Assembly (NCBI GenBank): GCA_016840035.1
Contig: JAEOTC010000159.1
Coordinates: forward strand, 1-40,688
Origin: Candidatus Hodarchaeota archaeon
GTDB taxonomy: Archaea; Asgardarchaeota; Heimdallarchaeia; Hodarchaeales; Hodarchaeaceae
Direction: 5' to 3'
Length of the DNA stretch: 40,688 nt
The notes beneath the pieces are model-generated. The model was not told where the DNA came from. It saw nothing but the letters and a program-made list of their open reading frames with translations, and did not search any database. Shown piece by piece: positions 16,677 to 25,657 of this stretch (positions are counted from its first letter, which is position 1; every line of letters begins with the position of its first letter). A program made the position numbers and the translations under genes.

Positions 16677-19577
16677 GTGAAATCAATGAAATTCCCAAAT
16701 AAGATCATTCCATTAAGTATAATTTTGCTGTTTATTGTCGGAATCTATGGTCAAACCCAACAGACTTCTTTTTCCTTCAACCAGGACTTGTTGAATCAAG
16801 TTCAATTACCAAAGGAGGATAATAATCAGATATCGAATACACGTTTGCCAAATTTTAAGTCAGTTTCTGAAGTGACTTCAGGACCTACAACTTTAACCAC
16901 AGACGCAGATACTTATGCTCCAGGTGATTGGGTAACAATTACAGCCGAAAGCAATACTGATGATATGAATGGATCGCTAGAATGGCGAGTAGAATCACCA
17001 ATTAGCGAGGTAAGTTTTGATTTCAAGAGCTATTATCAGGATGTATTTGTAAATCCTGAGTTTGAAACTGCAATAACAACAGATTGGGAAAATGATGGTT
17101 TTGATTTTATTTCAGCCGCTGATGGATATTTAAATATCACAGAAGAAGCTGATCCTGATTTAAATGCAGTCGAAGTCTATAACAATAATTCTGCTCTAGC
17201 TACAGATACGAAATACCGTGTAACTTTTGATTATTTTTCTCAAGGAGAAAATATGTTAATTAATCCGAGCTTTGAAACTGGAAATCTTACAGGATGGTCT
17301 GGTGTCGGAACAGCGGAAAATATCTCAATAATTAATGAAGCAAAAAACGCAAGTGAAGGGAATTATTATGCCAAAATCAACGCTACTGAAGGATTTATCT
17401 TAAACCAAACAATACCAATTACTGGACAATCTGATGGACGTTCATTTACATTTACTGCACGAGCGACTGGAAATACGGATGCAAATTACTGGCAATTACG
17501 ATTGGAAGCAATAAATTCGTCTGGAGACGTTACTGCTTCTAGACAATCAGCAGATTCAAGAAATCTCGCGACTGATGAGGATGGGTATATCACAATAAAT
17601 CTGGATTGGGCTCTTCCTGAGAATACAACGTCATTAAAAGCAATATTCTTCGGAAGAGATGGTGGTAGTGATGCGGATGGTTATTATACGGGATGGCTTG
17701 ATAACTGCTTGCTAGCTGAAGATCCGACTGTTTTAATATTTTCATATGGTTCAGATGGAAACTGGGAAAATAATACATTAATTGCAGGTACTCATGAATG
17801 GGAATCTGTCGAATTTATTTTCGAAACTTTTGAAAATATTCCTTCTATCACTAAAACATTGAGATTCATCTTAAAAGATTCTAATTCTTATTCAAATAAC
17901 AAAACTTCTTATTGGCTTATTGATAATATTGCAGTTAATATCGTCACCAAGACCGAAGACTTCACTGGCCCGATTTCTAATAATGAGGCGCGAATTTCAG
18001 GATATGTAAATTCAACATTCTTCCATCGTGATTTCCGTGAAGAGTTATCTAGTACATTTATCATTGATATAGACTCTCCAGAGAATACGAGTGTTGCATC
18101 AGAAGCTCGAGCAGAAATAAAAGTGCAGTTACCATCTCACCAGGTATATATGGGAACCTGGATCTTTGTTTTTAAAATACATCAAATTGATACTGCTGAA
18201 CCCCCCACTAGAGTTGCTACAAAAACGGTAAATATCTCCTTCGTAGTGGAAGAACCACTTAATTTTGTTGTGCAGGATTATTATCTTCTTCGTGGTTCCA
18301 CGAATAGAACGGAGAACAATGAAACAATTTTTACGGAATATTTCGAACAAGAAACTGAGATTGAATCATTTTCTCCAGGAGATAATGTTACAGTTCTTGG
18401 ATTTTTAGCAGCCAATTCGACTCCAACCGAATGGTATGACCTTGAATATCTTGATATCAGTGCTGTTTTGACGTCATACATGTGGGAAAGCACTTGGGAA
18501 TCAGAGGAAGTTATATTCTGGGATGTATTTAGCCTCATTCCCTACGATTCATTAGGTAAATACGTTATTGATGGAAATTTCACCTCCCCTCTAAATAATA
18601 CTCAGACCATTGGACTTAACTTCCAAATCCCTAACCGTGGGATATTTGGAAACATTTCAGCGAATATCACCATGAGTCTTACTGGAACAAATGTAAAACC
18701 TAATGGAGTGGGAGATCCACTGTTATCATTAAATGTACCAATTTCCTTACCACGGGTTGAATTTAGAATTAATGTCACAGAAGAAAATTTACCTGAAACT
18801 TCTTACTATTTAACCGATTATATTGGTGGAAATGTTACTTTAGAATTTCTTAATGTCAATAATACGCTGGAAACGAATTATCCGAATAGAAATATTACTA
18901 CAGACCTTCAAATTCCTATCAAAGACATTGATTTAGTTCTATTTCTAGGTAGAAACGAAAGTAGTGAAATTGAGATAGCACAGGAATTTCATTATCATTC
19001 CATTGGGAATAACACAATAGTTTGGTTTGATTACATTGATCCAAATGTTGAGATTGGAATGTATACTTTTCATATACGGTGGAATACTCCATTTTCACAA
19101 AACGCTACGAATTTTGCTGATGTTCCGATTTCTGAAATATCCTTGAATGTTCAGGGAACACTTGAAATCGTATCACCTGGATCAACCCCGACTGTCAAAC
19201 AAGGGGAACAGATAATTGTGAATTTCACTGTCCAACTTCTCGAGACTACAAAACAAATCGGTGGATTGGATCTAATTTCAAGACTAGTTGATGAAGAAAC
19301 TGAAGGTAATCTCATTGTTTATGAACAACAAGGTGTCTACTACATAGATATTGTTGTGGGGAAGACAATGGAAGCCAAGAATTACAATATAGAAATTTTG
19401 GTCTCTGGTAGAACAGAAGCAATTGGTACTATTGAATTTACAGTTCAAGAGCTAGAAGTTGAGCCAGAAAACCAATTAGATTTCTTTGAAATACTCGTAA
19501 ATGTTGCTGGATTCGGAATCTTTGTCGCTCTCGGAGTTATTGTAGTTGTCTTAATGTTCAGACTCAATAAATCTTGA
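16677..19577 (+). CDS. large secreted surface protein with C-terminal membrane anchor
   Basis: 966 aa. The N-terminus is a signal peptide (MKSMKFPNK then a hydrophobic core IIPLSIILLFIVGIYG). The body is strand-rich with many N-x-S/T glycosylation sites. Residues about 195-360 look like a carbohydrate-binding or jelly-roll module (NPSFETGNLTGWSG, then SFTFTARATG and W-L-D-N), and a related, shorter NPEFETAITTDWENDGFDF unit lies at about 120. Further Ig-like or fibronectin-like units follow. A single membrane helix (ILVNVAGFGIFVALGVIVVVLMF) sits at the extreme C-terminus with a short basic tail. No protease or hydrolase active site was seen. It probably forms part of the cell envelope. There is no ribosome binding site before GTG 16677 or ATG 16686, which with the TATA-like element suggests a leaderless or near-leaderless mRNA. 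Confidence 0.85.
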   Translation: MKSMKFPNKIIPLSIILLFIVGIYGQTQQTSFSFNQDLLNQVQLPKEDNNQISNTRLPNFKSVSEVTSGPTTLTTDADTYAPGDWVTITAESNTDDMNGSLEWRVESPISEVSFDFKSYYQDVFVNPEFETAITTDWENDGFDFISAADGYLNITEEADPDLNAVEVYNNNSALATDTKYRVTFDYFSQGENMLINPSFETGNLTGWSGVGTAENISIINEAKNASEGNYYAKINATEGFILNQTIPITGQSDGRSFTFTARATGNTDANYWQLRLEAINSSGDVTASRQSADSRNLATDEDGYITINLDWALPENTTSLKAIFFGRDGGSDADGYYTGWLDNCLLAEDPTVLIFSYGSDGNWENNTLIAGTHEWESVEFIFETFENIPSITKTLRFILKDSNSYSNNKTSYWLIDNIAVNIVTKTEDFTGPISNNEARISGYVNSTFFHRDFREELSSTFIIDIDSPENTSVASEARAEIKVQLPSHQVYMGTWIFVFKIHQIDTAEPPTRVATKTVNISFVVEEPLNFVVQDYYLLRGSTNRTENNETIFTEYFEQETEIESFSPGDNVTVLGFLAANSTPTEWYDLEYLDISAVLTSYMWESTWESEEVIFWDVFSLIPYDSLGKYVIDGNFTSPLNNTQTIGLNFQIPNRGIFGNISANITMSLTGTNVKPNGVGDPLLSLNVPISLPRVEFRINVTEENLPETSYYLTDYIGGNVTLEFLNVNNTLETNYPNRNITTDLQIPIKDIDLVLFLGRNESSEIEIAQEFHYHSIGNNTIVWFDYIDPNVEIGMYTFHIRWNTPFSQNATNFADVPISEISLNVQGTLEIVSPGSTPTVKQGEQIIVNFTVQLLETTKQIGGLDLISRLVDEETEGNLIVYEQQGVYYIDIVVGKTMEAKNYNIEILVSGRTEAIGTIEFTVQELEVEPENQLDFFEILVNVAGFGIFVALGVIVVVLMFRLNKS

Positions 19578-19647
19578 TTTTCACAGATTATTGAATTTTA
19601 TCTACAATCTCTCCCCTTTTTATTTCCCAACTCATATTCGGGACTAT

Positions 19648-20676
19648 TTATACCACCTCAGAATATAACTCTGCAAGTTCACGAATCGAATTTTGAATAT
19701 CGTGCTCTTTCAGTGTTTCTTTACCGTGTCTCAATAATTTTGAACGGAGAGATTTATTGGAGGCTAATCTATCAATGTTTTTGGAGAATTCTTCAGGAGT
19801 TTTTCCTTTTAGGCAGTCTTTTCCATCGGTTAACCAATCAAAGACTGGATGTTCCCTAACAACAGGCATATTTCCATATGCTATACTCTCAAGAAGAGCT
19901 ATTCCTTGATTTTCCTCCCGACTAACATATAAAAATACATCGGCTGCATTCCATAATGCCTCTAAAGTGTTTTTTGAAATGTAACCAGTGAATTGAATAT
20001 TTGATGAGTTTTGAGCCTTTAAAAAATATTTTCGCAAGTATGGAGAGTGTGCTATTGTTCCCAATGGAAGATATTTTCCTATCCACATAAATCGATGATT
20101 AGGAGTCAAAAGAGCAGTCTCTGTAAATACATCTGGAGCTTTTCGATAGATACACAAACCCACAGAAATGATCAGAAACTCATCTTCATGTAATTGAAGA
20201 CGTTTCCTGGCTTTATTACGGACAGTTGGATTTTGTCGATTATTTGAAAGATCGATTCCATTGGAAATAACGCTAATAGTTGTGCGATCATATCCGTATC
20301 TTACTAAAATATCTCTGTTATAATTACTAACTGCGATTAAATGATCAGCATAAGAATAATATTTTTTAAGGTAAGGAGTCAACGCATAGTCAATTTTATT
20401 CGAGAAGAGAAAACTATTTCGAAAATCCTCTATTGTGGTGTGGCCGGTCATAATAATTTTGTATTTTCGACTGATACGATTGTGGAGGATCCGGGCTTTA
20501 AGTAAGGATTGTGGTAAGGCAGTCTGGAAGTGATATATGTCATAAGGAGGATTCTTTCCATTTATATCTGTATCTATTCCATGTGATTTCAGTTGGTGTG
20601 CGAGACGTACAGCAGAATTATAAACCCCACTACCTATTAGCCCTTTTTCCATATCAAGAATAAAATTTACCTTCAT
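19648..20676 (-). CDS. family 4 glycosyltransferase
   Basis: I take the ATG at 20676 (342 aa); the frame is open 50 codons further up, but that extension is hydrophobic and basic, unlike a GT4 N-terminus, and would overlap the divergent GNAT gene. After the start comes KVNFILDMEKGLIGSGVYNSAVRLAHQL, the glycine-rich donor/acceptor loop of GT-B enzymes, then AVSNYNRDILVRYGY, VISNGID, and the C-terminal GT4 block FLYVSREENQGIALLESIAYG, whose E-x-x-x-x-x-x-x-E motif holds the nucleotide sugar. It is cytosolic and probably adds a sugar to a lipid-linked or surface glycan. It is next to the surface protein (convergent), which hints at envelope glycosylation but proves nothing about its acceptor. 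Confidence 0.88.
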   Translation of the reverse strand: MKVNFILDMEKGLIGSGVYNSAVRLAHQLKSHGIDTDINGKNPPYDIYHFQTALPQSLLKARILHNRISRKYKIIMTGHTTIEDFRNSFLFSNKIDYALTPYLKKYYSYADHLIAVSNYNRDILVRYGYDRTTISVISNGIDLSNNRQNPTVRNKARKRLQLHEDEFLIISVGLCIYRKAPDVFTETALLTPNHRFMWIGKYLPLGTIAHSPYLRKYFLKAQNSSNIQFTGYISKNTLEALWNAADVFLYVSREENQGIALLESIAYGNMPVVREHPVFDWLTDGKDCLKGKTPEEFSKNIDRLASNKSLRSKLLRHGKETLKEHDIQNSIRELAELYSEVV

Positions 20677-20830
20677 GTGATGAATAAACACTATCCCATA
20701 AACAAAAGCTTGTTTAATTACGAAAATCTCTGTTTTTCTTAATAGATAATTCTTTAGCCTATAATTTTTAAATGCAATTACTGCGAAAAGAATTAGATAC
20801 CAAATCTCTACACATTTGAGACTCACTAGA

Positions 20831-21340
20831 ATGCTAAATAATGAAGATACTAATATCTCGGAAAATTCACAGATTTCTTTGCGAAAGGCAACACTTGCAG
20901 ATATGGCCTTTATTAGAGACTTGTTTTATTCTGAAATGGATGAAATCGTCAATGAAGCATGGCAAGGAAGATTCAGATGGGAGGGTTGGTTTAATGATGT
21001 TCAAAAAGCCCTCGAACTCGAATCTCATATAGTTCAACTAATCCAATTCACCAATCAGAACATCGGTTTTCTTTGGATGAATAAAGAAGATAGAAATTTA
21101 TGGATTACGGCTATTGTACTAAAGAAAGAATGGCAAAGACGTAATATTGGCAGTAAAATTATGACTCATCTTGTAGGTGAGTGTAGAAGTGATGGTATTA
21201 ATACAATTGAACTAGGGGTACAGAAAAATAATAATGCAGCACTGAGGTTTTACTCAGAGATTGGGTTCGAAAGATTTGATCAGGTTCGATCTGCCAGAAC
21301 AGATCTGTTACGCTTGAAGCTAATTAACTTGGAAGATTAG
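20831..21340 (+). CDS. GNAT N-acetyltransferase, RimI-like
   Basis: The frame is open from a TTG at 20816, but the ATG at 20831 (169 aa) is the first standard start. After about 15 flexible residues comes ISLRKATLADMAFIRDLF, the first GNAT strand and helix. The acetyl-CoA loop is in LKKEWQRRNIGSKIMTHLVG (Q/R-x-x-G-x-G/A replaced by Q-R-R-N-I-G-S), and the typical C-terminal NNNAALRFYSEIGFERFDQ follows. Members acetylate ribosomal protein N-termini, amines or small molecules; substrate cannot be told. It is divergent from the GT4 gene with only about 150 bases between the start codons. Confidence 0.85.
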   Translation: MLNNEDTNISENSQISLRKATLADMAFIRDLFYSEMDEIVNEAWQGRFRWEGWFNDVQKALELESHIVQLIQFTNQNIGFLWMNKEDRNLWITAIVLKKEWQRRNIGSKIMTHLVGECRSDGINTIELGVQKNNNAALRFYSEIGFERFDQVRSARTDLLRLKLINLED

Positions 21341-21385
21341 TTTTAATCAATTCATTAATCTTATTTGAAATGGAATCTACAAGCT

Positions 21386-21721
21386 TTACAGCTTAACATT
21401 TGCTAGAGGTTTTCCAGACACGAAGTCTTCAATAACTACAGTCGGACCAGATTCCAAGTATACAGTTAATATTGGAAATCCACCATCATCCTCTACATTT
21501 ATTCTGTCAATTTCTTGCTCATTGAGAAGTTCTAATGCATGGATTATTGTTTTTTGTAGAGAAGAATTCTCCAAATCAAAAAATCTGTATCCCCGACTGA
21601 AAGGTGTCGCTAAATAGTAATATTTTGAATTGAATCGATCAATATCTCGAAGTGTCATGAGAAAATTCTTTAATGAAAAATTTAGGAGGTCAGTTTGGTC
21701 CTCGGTCAAAGGAAGTGACAT
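21386..21721 (-). CDS. hypothetical protein, 111 aa
   Basis: I do not recognise this protein. It starts with a helical segment (QTDLLNFSLKNFLMTLRDIDRFNSKYY), has an aromatic patch YRFFDLENSS, another helix (TIIHALELLNEQEIDRI) and closes with a beta-rich tail (FPILTVYLESGPTVVIEDFV). AGGT lies about 8 bases upstream of the ATG, which supports it. No Cys, signal or membrane segment. It lies between the GNAT gene (convergent) and a 272-aa unknown gene 115 bases upstream on the same strand; they may be separate units. Confidence 0.6.
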   Translation of the reverse strand: MSLPLTEDQTDLLNFSLKNFLMTLRDIDRFNSKYYYLATPFSRGYRFFDLENSSLQKTIIHALELLNEQEIDRINVEDDGGFPILTVYLESGPTVVIEDFVSGKPLANVKL

Positions 21722-21836
21722 CTTTGAATCGACCTATATTCTATTAGAATAATTGCTTATTCTTATTGATAATTGGCCCTTAAAAACTTTTATCTCAGTT
21801 CTTTTTACGAATTCAAATTAGAAAAACTGTTCTGAA

Positions 21837-22655
21837 TTACTTCAATATTAAAGGAGCTCCAATGAAAGCAAAATCCTTTGCAATTCTTGACACTTCTCTA
21901 CGTAAACCCTGAATATATACCTCATTGCTCCATTTATCTGGGAAAAAATCAAGAAGTTCAGCATTTATTGATTGAATTCCTGGTATTGCCATTTCATAAT
22001 TTGGATTAGGCTTTTCGAGAGCAATTTGGTTTACTCTTTTTTCATCATCGAATTCAGATACTAAAACACGCATAGGTGAGTCGGGTGAGTCAAATTCAAT
22101 ATACCCTTCTGTAGCTTTTCGTAGCATTTGTAGAGGTTCCTTATAGGGAAAGACTAGTTGAGCTAATAAAATTCCTCGTCCAAAAGCTCGTCTTCGCTGA
22201 CCTGCAATTGTATTTTGTTCCCCTAATGATGTGAAAGGAAATTCTAGGAGATGGTCACTTACGATAAAGTCATTTCCTGGAGGGAAAATAAAAGGTTCGG
22301 TGTTAAAATGATTATCTAACCAATTATTTTCGGGGATTAAAAGCCCAGTCAAAAAACGATGATCTGTGGTAATCGAATGGGGACTGATCACGGAGAATGT
22401 TGTCCAATAAATACCTGCTCCATAGAGAAGGATATAAGACTTACCATTTTGGATCACACGTGCGAAGTCAACTGGAATAAATATTACACTTGTATTTTTA
22501 ATTGAATTGATACTTTGAGTTTTGTAAGACCAATGAGTTGTTGAGGAACTCAATTTATCAGCAAAAGAAACCCAATCTGAGATGACTACTAAAGATCGAA
22601 GAAGCCCCAAGGGATGATTTGAATATCTAGAGCTGGAACGTGCGAGTCTATGCAT
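21837..22655 (-). CDS. unknown protein, 272 aa
   Basis: No family recognised. The start ATG at 22655 is supported by AAAGGAT about 9 bases upstream. The protein is rich in strands and aromatic residues (SVIFIPVDFARVIQNGKSY, ILLYGAGIYWTTFSVI, FIFPPGNDFIVSDHLLEFPF) with Gly/Pro turns, and ends in a helix-containing part (NEVYIQGLRREVSRIAKDF). The basic start (MHRLARSSSRYSNH) is not a signal peptide. There are no cysteines or clear catalytic triads. It may be a beta-barrel-like or scaffold protein; the real function is open. Confidence 0.6.
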   Translation of the reverse strand: MHRLARSSSRYSNHPLGLLRSLVVISDWVSFADKLSSSTTHWSYKTQSINSIKNTSVIFIPVDFARVIQNGKSYILLYGAGIYWTTFSVISPHSITTDHRFLTGLLIPENNWLDNHFNTEPFIFPPGNDFIVSDHLLEFPFTSLGEQNTIAGQRRRAFGRGILLAQLVFPYKEPLQMLRKATEGYIEFDSPDSPMRVLVSEFDDEKRVNQIALEKPNPNYEMAIPGIQSINAELLDFFPDKWSNEVYIQGLRREVSRIAKDFAFIGAPLILK

Positions 22656-22820
22656 TTTCTATTATCCTTTCCGCTTACTAAAGATGTAGATTGTCAATGA
22701 AATTGCTGATGTACCTTAGTGCAAGGGTATATATAATAAAATCTATATTAATTCTTTCTTAATAATCATCTCTACGAATTCAGTTATGGATATACAGTAA
22801 ACTCCGATAAAAATGGGGGG

Positions 22821-23258
22821 TTAAATCCCCGCATCAATAAGCGGAGGAAAACCTAATTCAATAGCAACTGCATTTATCAAGTAGATTAGGAATAGGGTAA
22901 TTACTGCTATCCAGACCGAAGCATGCCAGTTGGTTGACTCTGATTTTTCTGGAATGAGTAAATATTTGAGTAAATACACGATTGCGAGATAGATTAAGAC
23001 AGGTACTAGCTGATACGCCGCGGTTGACACAAAAGGTATCGAGCTGACAGCACCAACAATCGCGCCGATCACTACTGCAACTAAAATTACGATAATAATT
23101 GCTATAACTATTAATCGAATTATATAGCCGGTATCAGTACTTTTTTTACCTGCTATTAATCGCGCACCAATGTAAAGAATTATTGTAACAAGAACAATTG
23201 CTATTATTAGTAACAAGAGTGTTTGAATGTCATCTGTATTATTCTGGAGTAATGCCAT
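22821..23258 (-). CDS. small four-helix integral membrane protein
   Basis: 145 aa from the ATG at 23258 (an in-frame ATG at 23276 is an alternative; GTGA sits just upstream of the later one). Four membrane helices are visible: TLLLLIIAIVLVTIILYIGA, IIRLIVIAIIIVILVAVVIG, YQLVPVLIYLAIVYLLKYLL and VWIAVITLFLIYLINAVAI. The loops are short; the second helix pair is joined by a G-A-V-S-S-I-P segment. No transporter or enzyme motif was recognised. It stands as a single gene with about 130-165 base gaps on each side. Confidence 0.75.
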   Translation of the reverse strand: MALLQNNTDDIQTLLLLIIAIVLVTIILYIGARLIAGKKSTDTGYIIRLIVIAIIIVILVAVVIGAIVGAVSSIPFVSTAAYQLVPVLIYLAIVYLLKYLLIPEKSESTNWHASVWIAVITLFLIYLINAVAIELGFPPLIDAGI

Positions 23259-23405
23259 GTTCTTCACTTTTTCCATATGGTAATGGATTAAATCAATCCA
23301 TTCGTTGGTAGGACATGTCTTATATTAGACCTAAATAAAAATCTATAGCATAGAGTTCAAAATTAGGATATAAAAATGAAATACTTGTATGGGGAGTACA
23401 CAATT

Positions 23406-24608
23406 TTATAATCTCTTTGCATGAAGGTTATCGGCTAAACGAAAAGCCTTTTCGAGTAAAGAGGTATATCCTTTTGCTGAGAACTTTTTTGCAGTTTTTG
23501 CGGCAGCTTTTGAATATTTTTGTAATGTATCAGCTTCATTCAATAGGGTTCTCATGGAGAATGCAAAATCATTTACTTCTCCTGGAGGAGATAGAAGTCC
23601 ATTTTGTTTATGGAAAATATAATCAACTACACCTCCTCCAGCTACTCCTATGACTGGTAAACTCTGACTCATCGCTTCCAAAACTGTTAAACCCTGAGTT
23701 TCAGTGTCACTTGGAGTAACCATAAAATCCGCCATCCGATATACGGCTGGTAGTTTTGTATGACTGATAAAACCCGTAAAACCATAATTTCTTAGTTTCA
23801 ATTCAGTGGCTAACTTCTGGTATGTCTGAAGGTGCGGTCCGTCGCCCACAATTAAGAGGAAACAATCTTGAAACTCTTCTTGAATTGTTTTATAAGCCTC
23901 CAACAGTACTTCAAGCTTTTTCTCATAAGATACACGCCCACAATAAATAATTATTTTGGATGATGGTTTGATTCCGTAATCTTCACGAATTTTATTTTGG
24001 AGCTCGATATCATTTTTCGTATCTTTCGTATTGGTTAAGAATACCTTGGAAATCATATTAGGTAAGGAATAAACAGGGGGTTTAACTCCATGTGTTATTA
24101 GGTCGTATTGAAGGGTTTTAGATGGAGTAACAACTACATCTGAGTGCTTATAAAACCAACGAATATATAACCAAACCAGCTCTTCAAGAATTGCAGTTGT
24201 TTTCTCTGCATAATGTCCCCCAACTAGATGAGCAGAATATTCCACAAGATGAGTGTGGTAGGTGTTAAGAAGGGGAAGATCGTAGAATTTTCTTGCAGTC
24301 AATGTAGCGAAATAACCAAGTGAAAAGGGAGAGTGACAATGGATTAGATCAAATTTTTCTTTACGTAGTATTTTTGAAAAGCCAATGCTTGGAAAAGCAA
24401 CATTGTAGCCGGGATATGGTGGAAAAGGGACGCTAGGTAACTCGTAGATTGAGACATCGTCTATATGAAAGGGAATACTTTGCTTTAATTTAGGTGCAAA
24501 AACAGAAAATTCATGTTTGGATTTTAAGGATTGAATCTCATTGATAATCGAAATAACTACACCATTAAGATTTGGAACCCATGAATCTGTAAAGATGCCA
24601 ATTTTCAA
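23406..24608 (-). CDS. family 4 glycosyltransferase, lipid mannosyl/glucosyltransferase type
   Basis: 400 aa from a TTG at 24608, supported by AGGT 8 bases upstream. The N-terminus GIFTDSWVPNLNGVVISIINEIQ is the acceptor-side glycine loop of GT-B enzymes acting on lipids (diacylglycerol glucosyltransferases, phosphatidylinositol mannosyltransferases). Other blocks: HCHSPFSLGYFATLTAR and NTYHTHLVEYSAHL, VVTPSKTLQYDLI, IIYCGRVSYEKKLEVLLEAY, then the donor-binding DTETQGLTVLEAMSQ with both glutamates. It is a soluble, membrane-peripheral enzyme that probably glycosylates a membrane lipid; in an archaeon an archaeol phosphate or polyprenol is the likely acceptor (inference). It stands apart from the DHH operon, 143 bases downstream. 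Confidence 0.9.
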   Translation of the reverse strand: MKIGIFTDSWVPNLNGVVISIINEIQSLKSKHEFSVFAPKLKQSIPFHIDDVSIYELPSVPFPPYPGYNVAFPSIGFSKILRKEKFDLIHCHSPFSLGYFATLTARKFYDLPLLNTYHTHLVEYSAHLVGGHYAEKTTAILEELVWLYIRWFYKHSDVVVTPSKTLQYDLITHGVKPPVYSLPNMISKVFLTNTKDTKNDIELQNKIREDYGIKPSSKIIIYCGRVSYEKKLEVLLEAYKTIQEEFQDCFLLIVGDGPHLQTYQKLATELKLRNYGFTGFISHTKLPAVYRMADFMVTPSDTETQGLTVLEAMSQSLPVIGVAGGGVVDYIFHKQNGLLSPPGEVNDFAFSMRTLLNEADTLQKYSKAAAKTAKKFSAKGYTSLLEKAFRLADNLHAKRL

Positions 24609-24751
24609 ATTGAATTACCTATACTAGAGATGGTTTCATTATTTTTTACGGAAGGAGACTAGTATAGTCGAAATCTCTAGTTTTTGTTTATTAAGTTGTA
24701 CTCAGATTCTGTATCTTATTTTTCTCAGTACGTATAATAATCAAAACTCTT

Positions 24752-25657
24752 TCAATTATTATCCAATATAAAAAACTCGATTGTGTCAATGGGTTTCATG
24801 ATTTTTTTGAGTTGTTTGATTACTTCGTGAGGGATATCCACAGCATTAGGCGTACAAGCTGCAGCCATCCGATGTCCACCCCCTCCAAAATGCTTAGCTA
24901 CTATTGAAACATCATAATTAGACTGTTCGACTTTAGTTACCCTAAAACTGATTCTTATAGGTTCGGAAACTGATTTTTCATAAATCAATGCAATAATAAT
25001 TGCCCCATTGTGAAAAAAGGGTTTGAAAACTTCTTTAGCTAGTTTTCCTGGGATATAATTCCTTGAATCGATGAGTACAACTCGAGGTAATATAGGGTGA
25101 TGTTCTAAAAAGTTAGTAATAACATTCTGAGTCTTCTGATGAATAGAAACAACCTTTTCATGCCGGTTCTCCAACCATTGAGTCTGGAGAATACTTTTTC
25201 CCAAGGACGCAAGTTTTTCACTAAGTTCTCTAAGAAAGGATGAATCTTCCACATTCATGTTTAGAACGATATCAAGAGGCTTATATTCAACTGGGAGAAG
25301 AGCAGTGTCCGCGAGATGGCCTAATTCCTTAATTTCTTCAGCGATCGGATCATTAGAAAAGGCTAAATGATCAAAAACTAATTCTGTTGCTGAAGCAGCT
25401 CTTGGTAGTACAACATCCCTCTCCGTGAGACGATTAGTCTCCGTTAAGTTATCATAGTTAGTTTTATGGTGATCAATGTTTACCGAATGAGAAACTTTGG
25501 GTAAATCGCAAGTATAATCAGCTGGGAAGTTCTCTTCGGAAAGTTGCTGTGCTTGTTTAATAGTAGCAAACGTGATATCAATTGAAGAACCAAATTTTCG
25601 TATAAAAAGCGCTGCACAGCATATTCCATCGAAATCGGTATGTGTGACTATTCTCAC
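24752..25657 (-). CDS. DHH/DHHA1 phosphoesterase
   Basis: 301 aa from a GTG at 25657. The metal site is in order: HTDFDG (D8, D10), a third Asp in GHLADTALL, and NIDHHKTN (D62-H63-H64). The C-terminal DHHA1 domain ends with the substrate loop HFGGGGHRMAAA. The family includes RecJ-like nucleases, oligoribonuclease/pAp phosphatases (NrnA) and cyclic dinucleotide phosphodiesterases; the compact length without an OB or RecJ-specific domain points to the NrnA or c-di-AMP/nano-RNA branch rather than RecJ. It is translationally coupled to the subtilase gene: its GTG overlaps that gene's TGA by 4 bases (GTGA). Last gene of the operon. Confidence 0.85.
   Translation of the reverse strand: MRIVTHTDFDGICCAALFIRKFGSSIDITFATIKQAQQLSEENFPADYTCDLPKVSHSVNIDHHKTNYDNLTETNRLTERDVVLPRAASATELVFDHLAFSNDPIAEEIKELGHLADTALLPVEYKPLDIVLNMNVEDSSFLRELSEKLASLGKSILQTQWLENRHEKVVSIHQKTQNVITNFLEHHPILPRVVLIDSRNYIPGKLAKEVFKPFFHNGAIIIALIYEKSVSEPIRISFRVTKVEQSNYDVSIVAKHFGGGGHRMAAACTPNAVDIPHEVIKQLKKIMKPIDTIEFFILDNN

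Noticed and set aside
20677..20826. 50-residue hydrophobic extension of the GT4 glycosyltransferase, as a possible membrane anchor
   Set aside because: It has no start signal, would overlap the start region of the divergent GNAT gene, and the GT-B domain begins cleanly at the later ATG.
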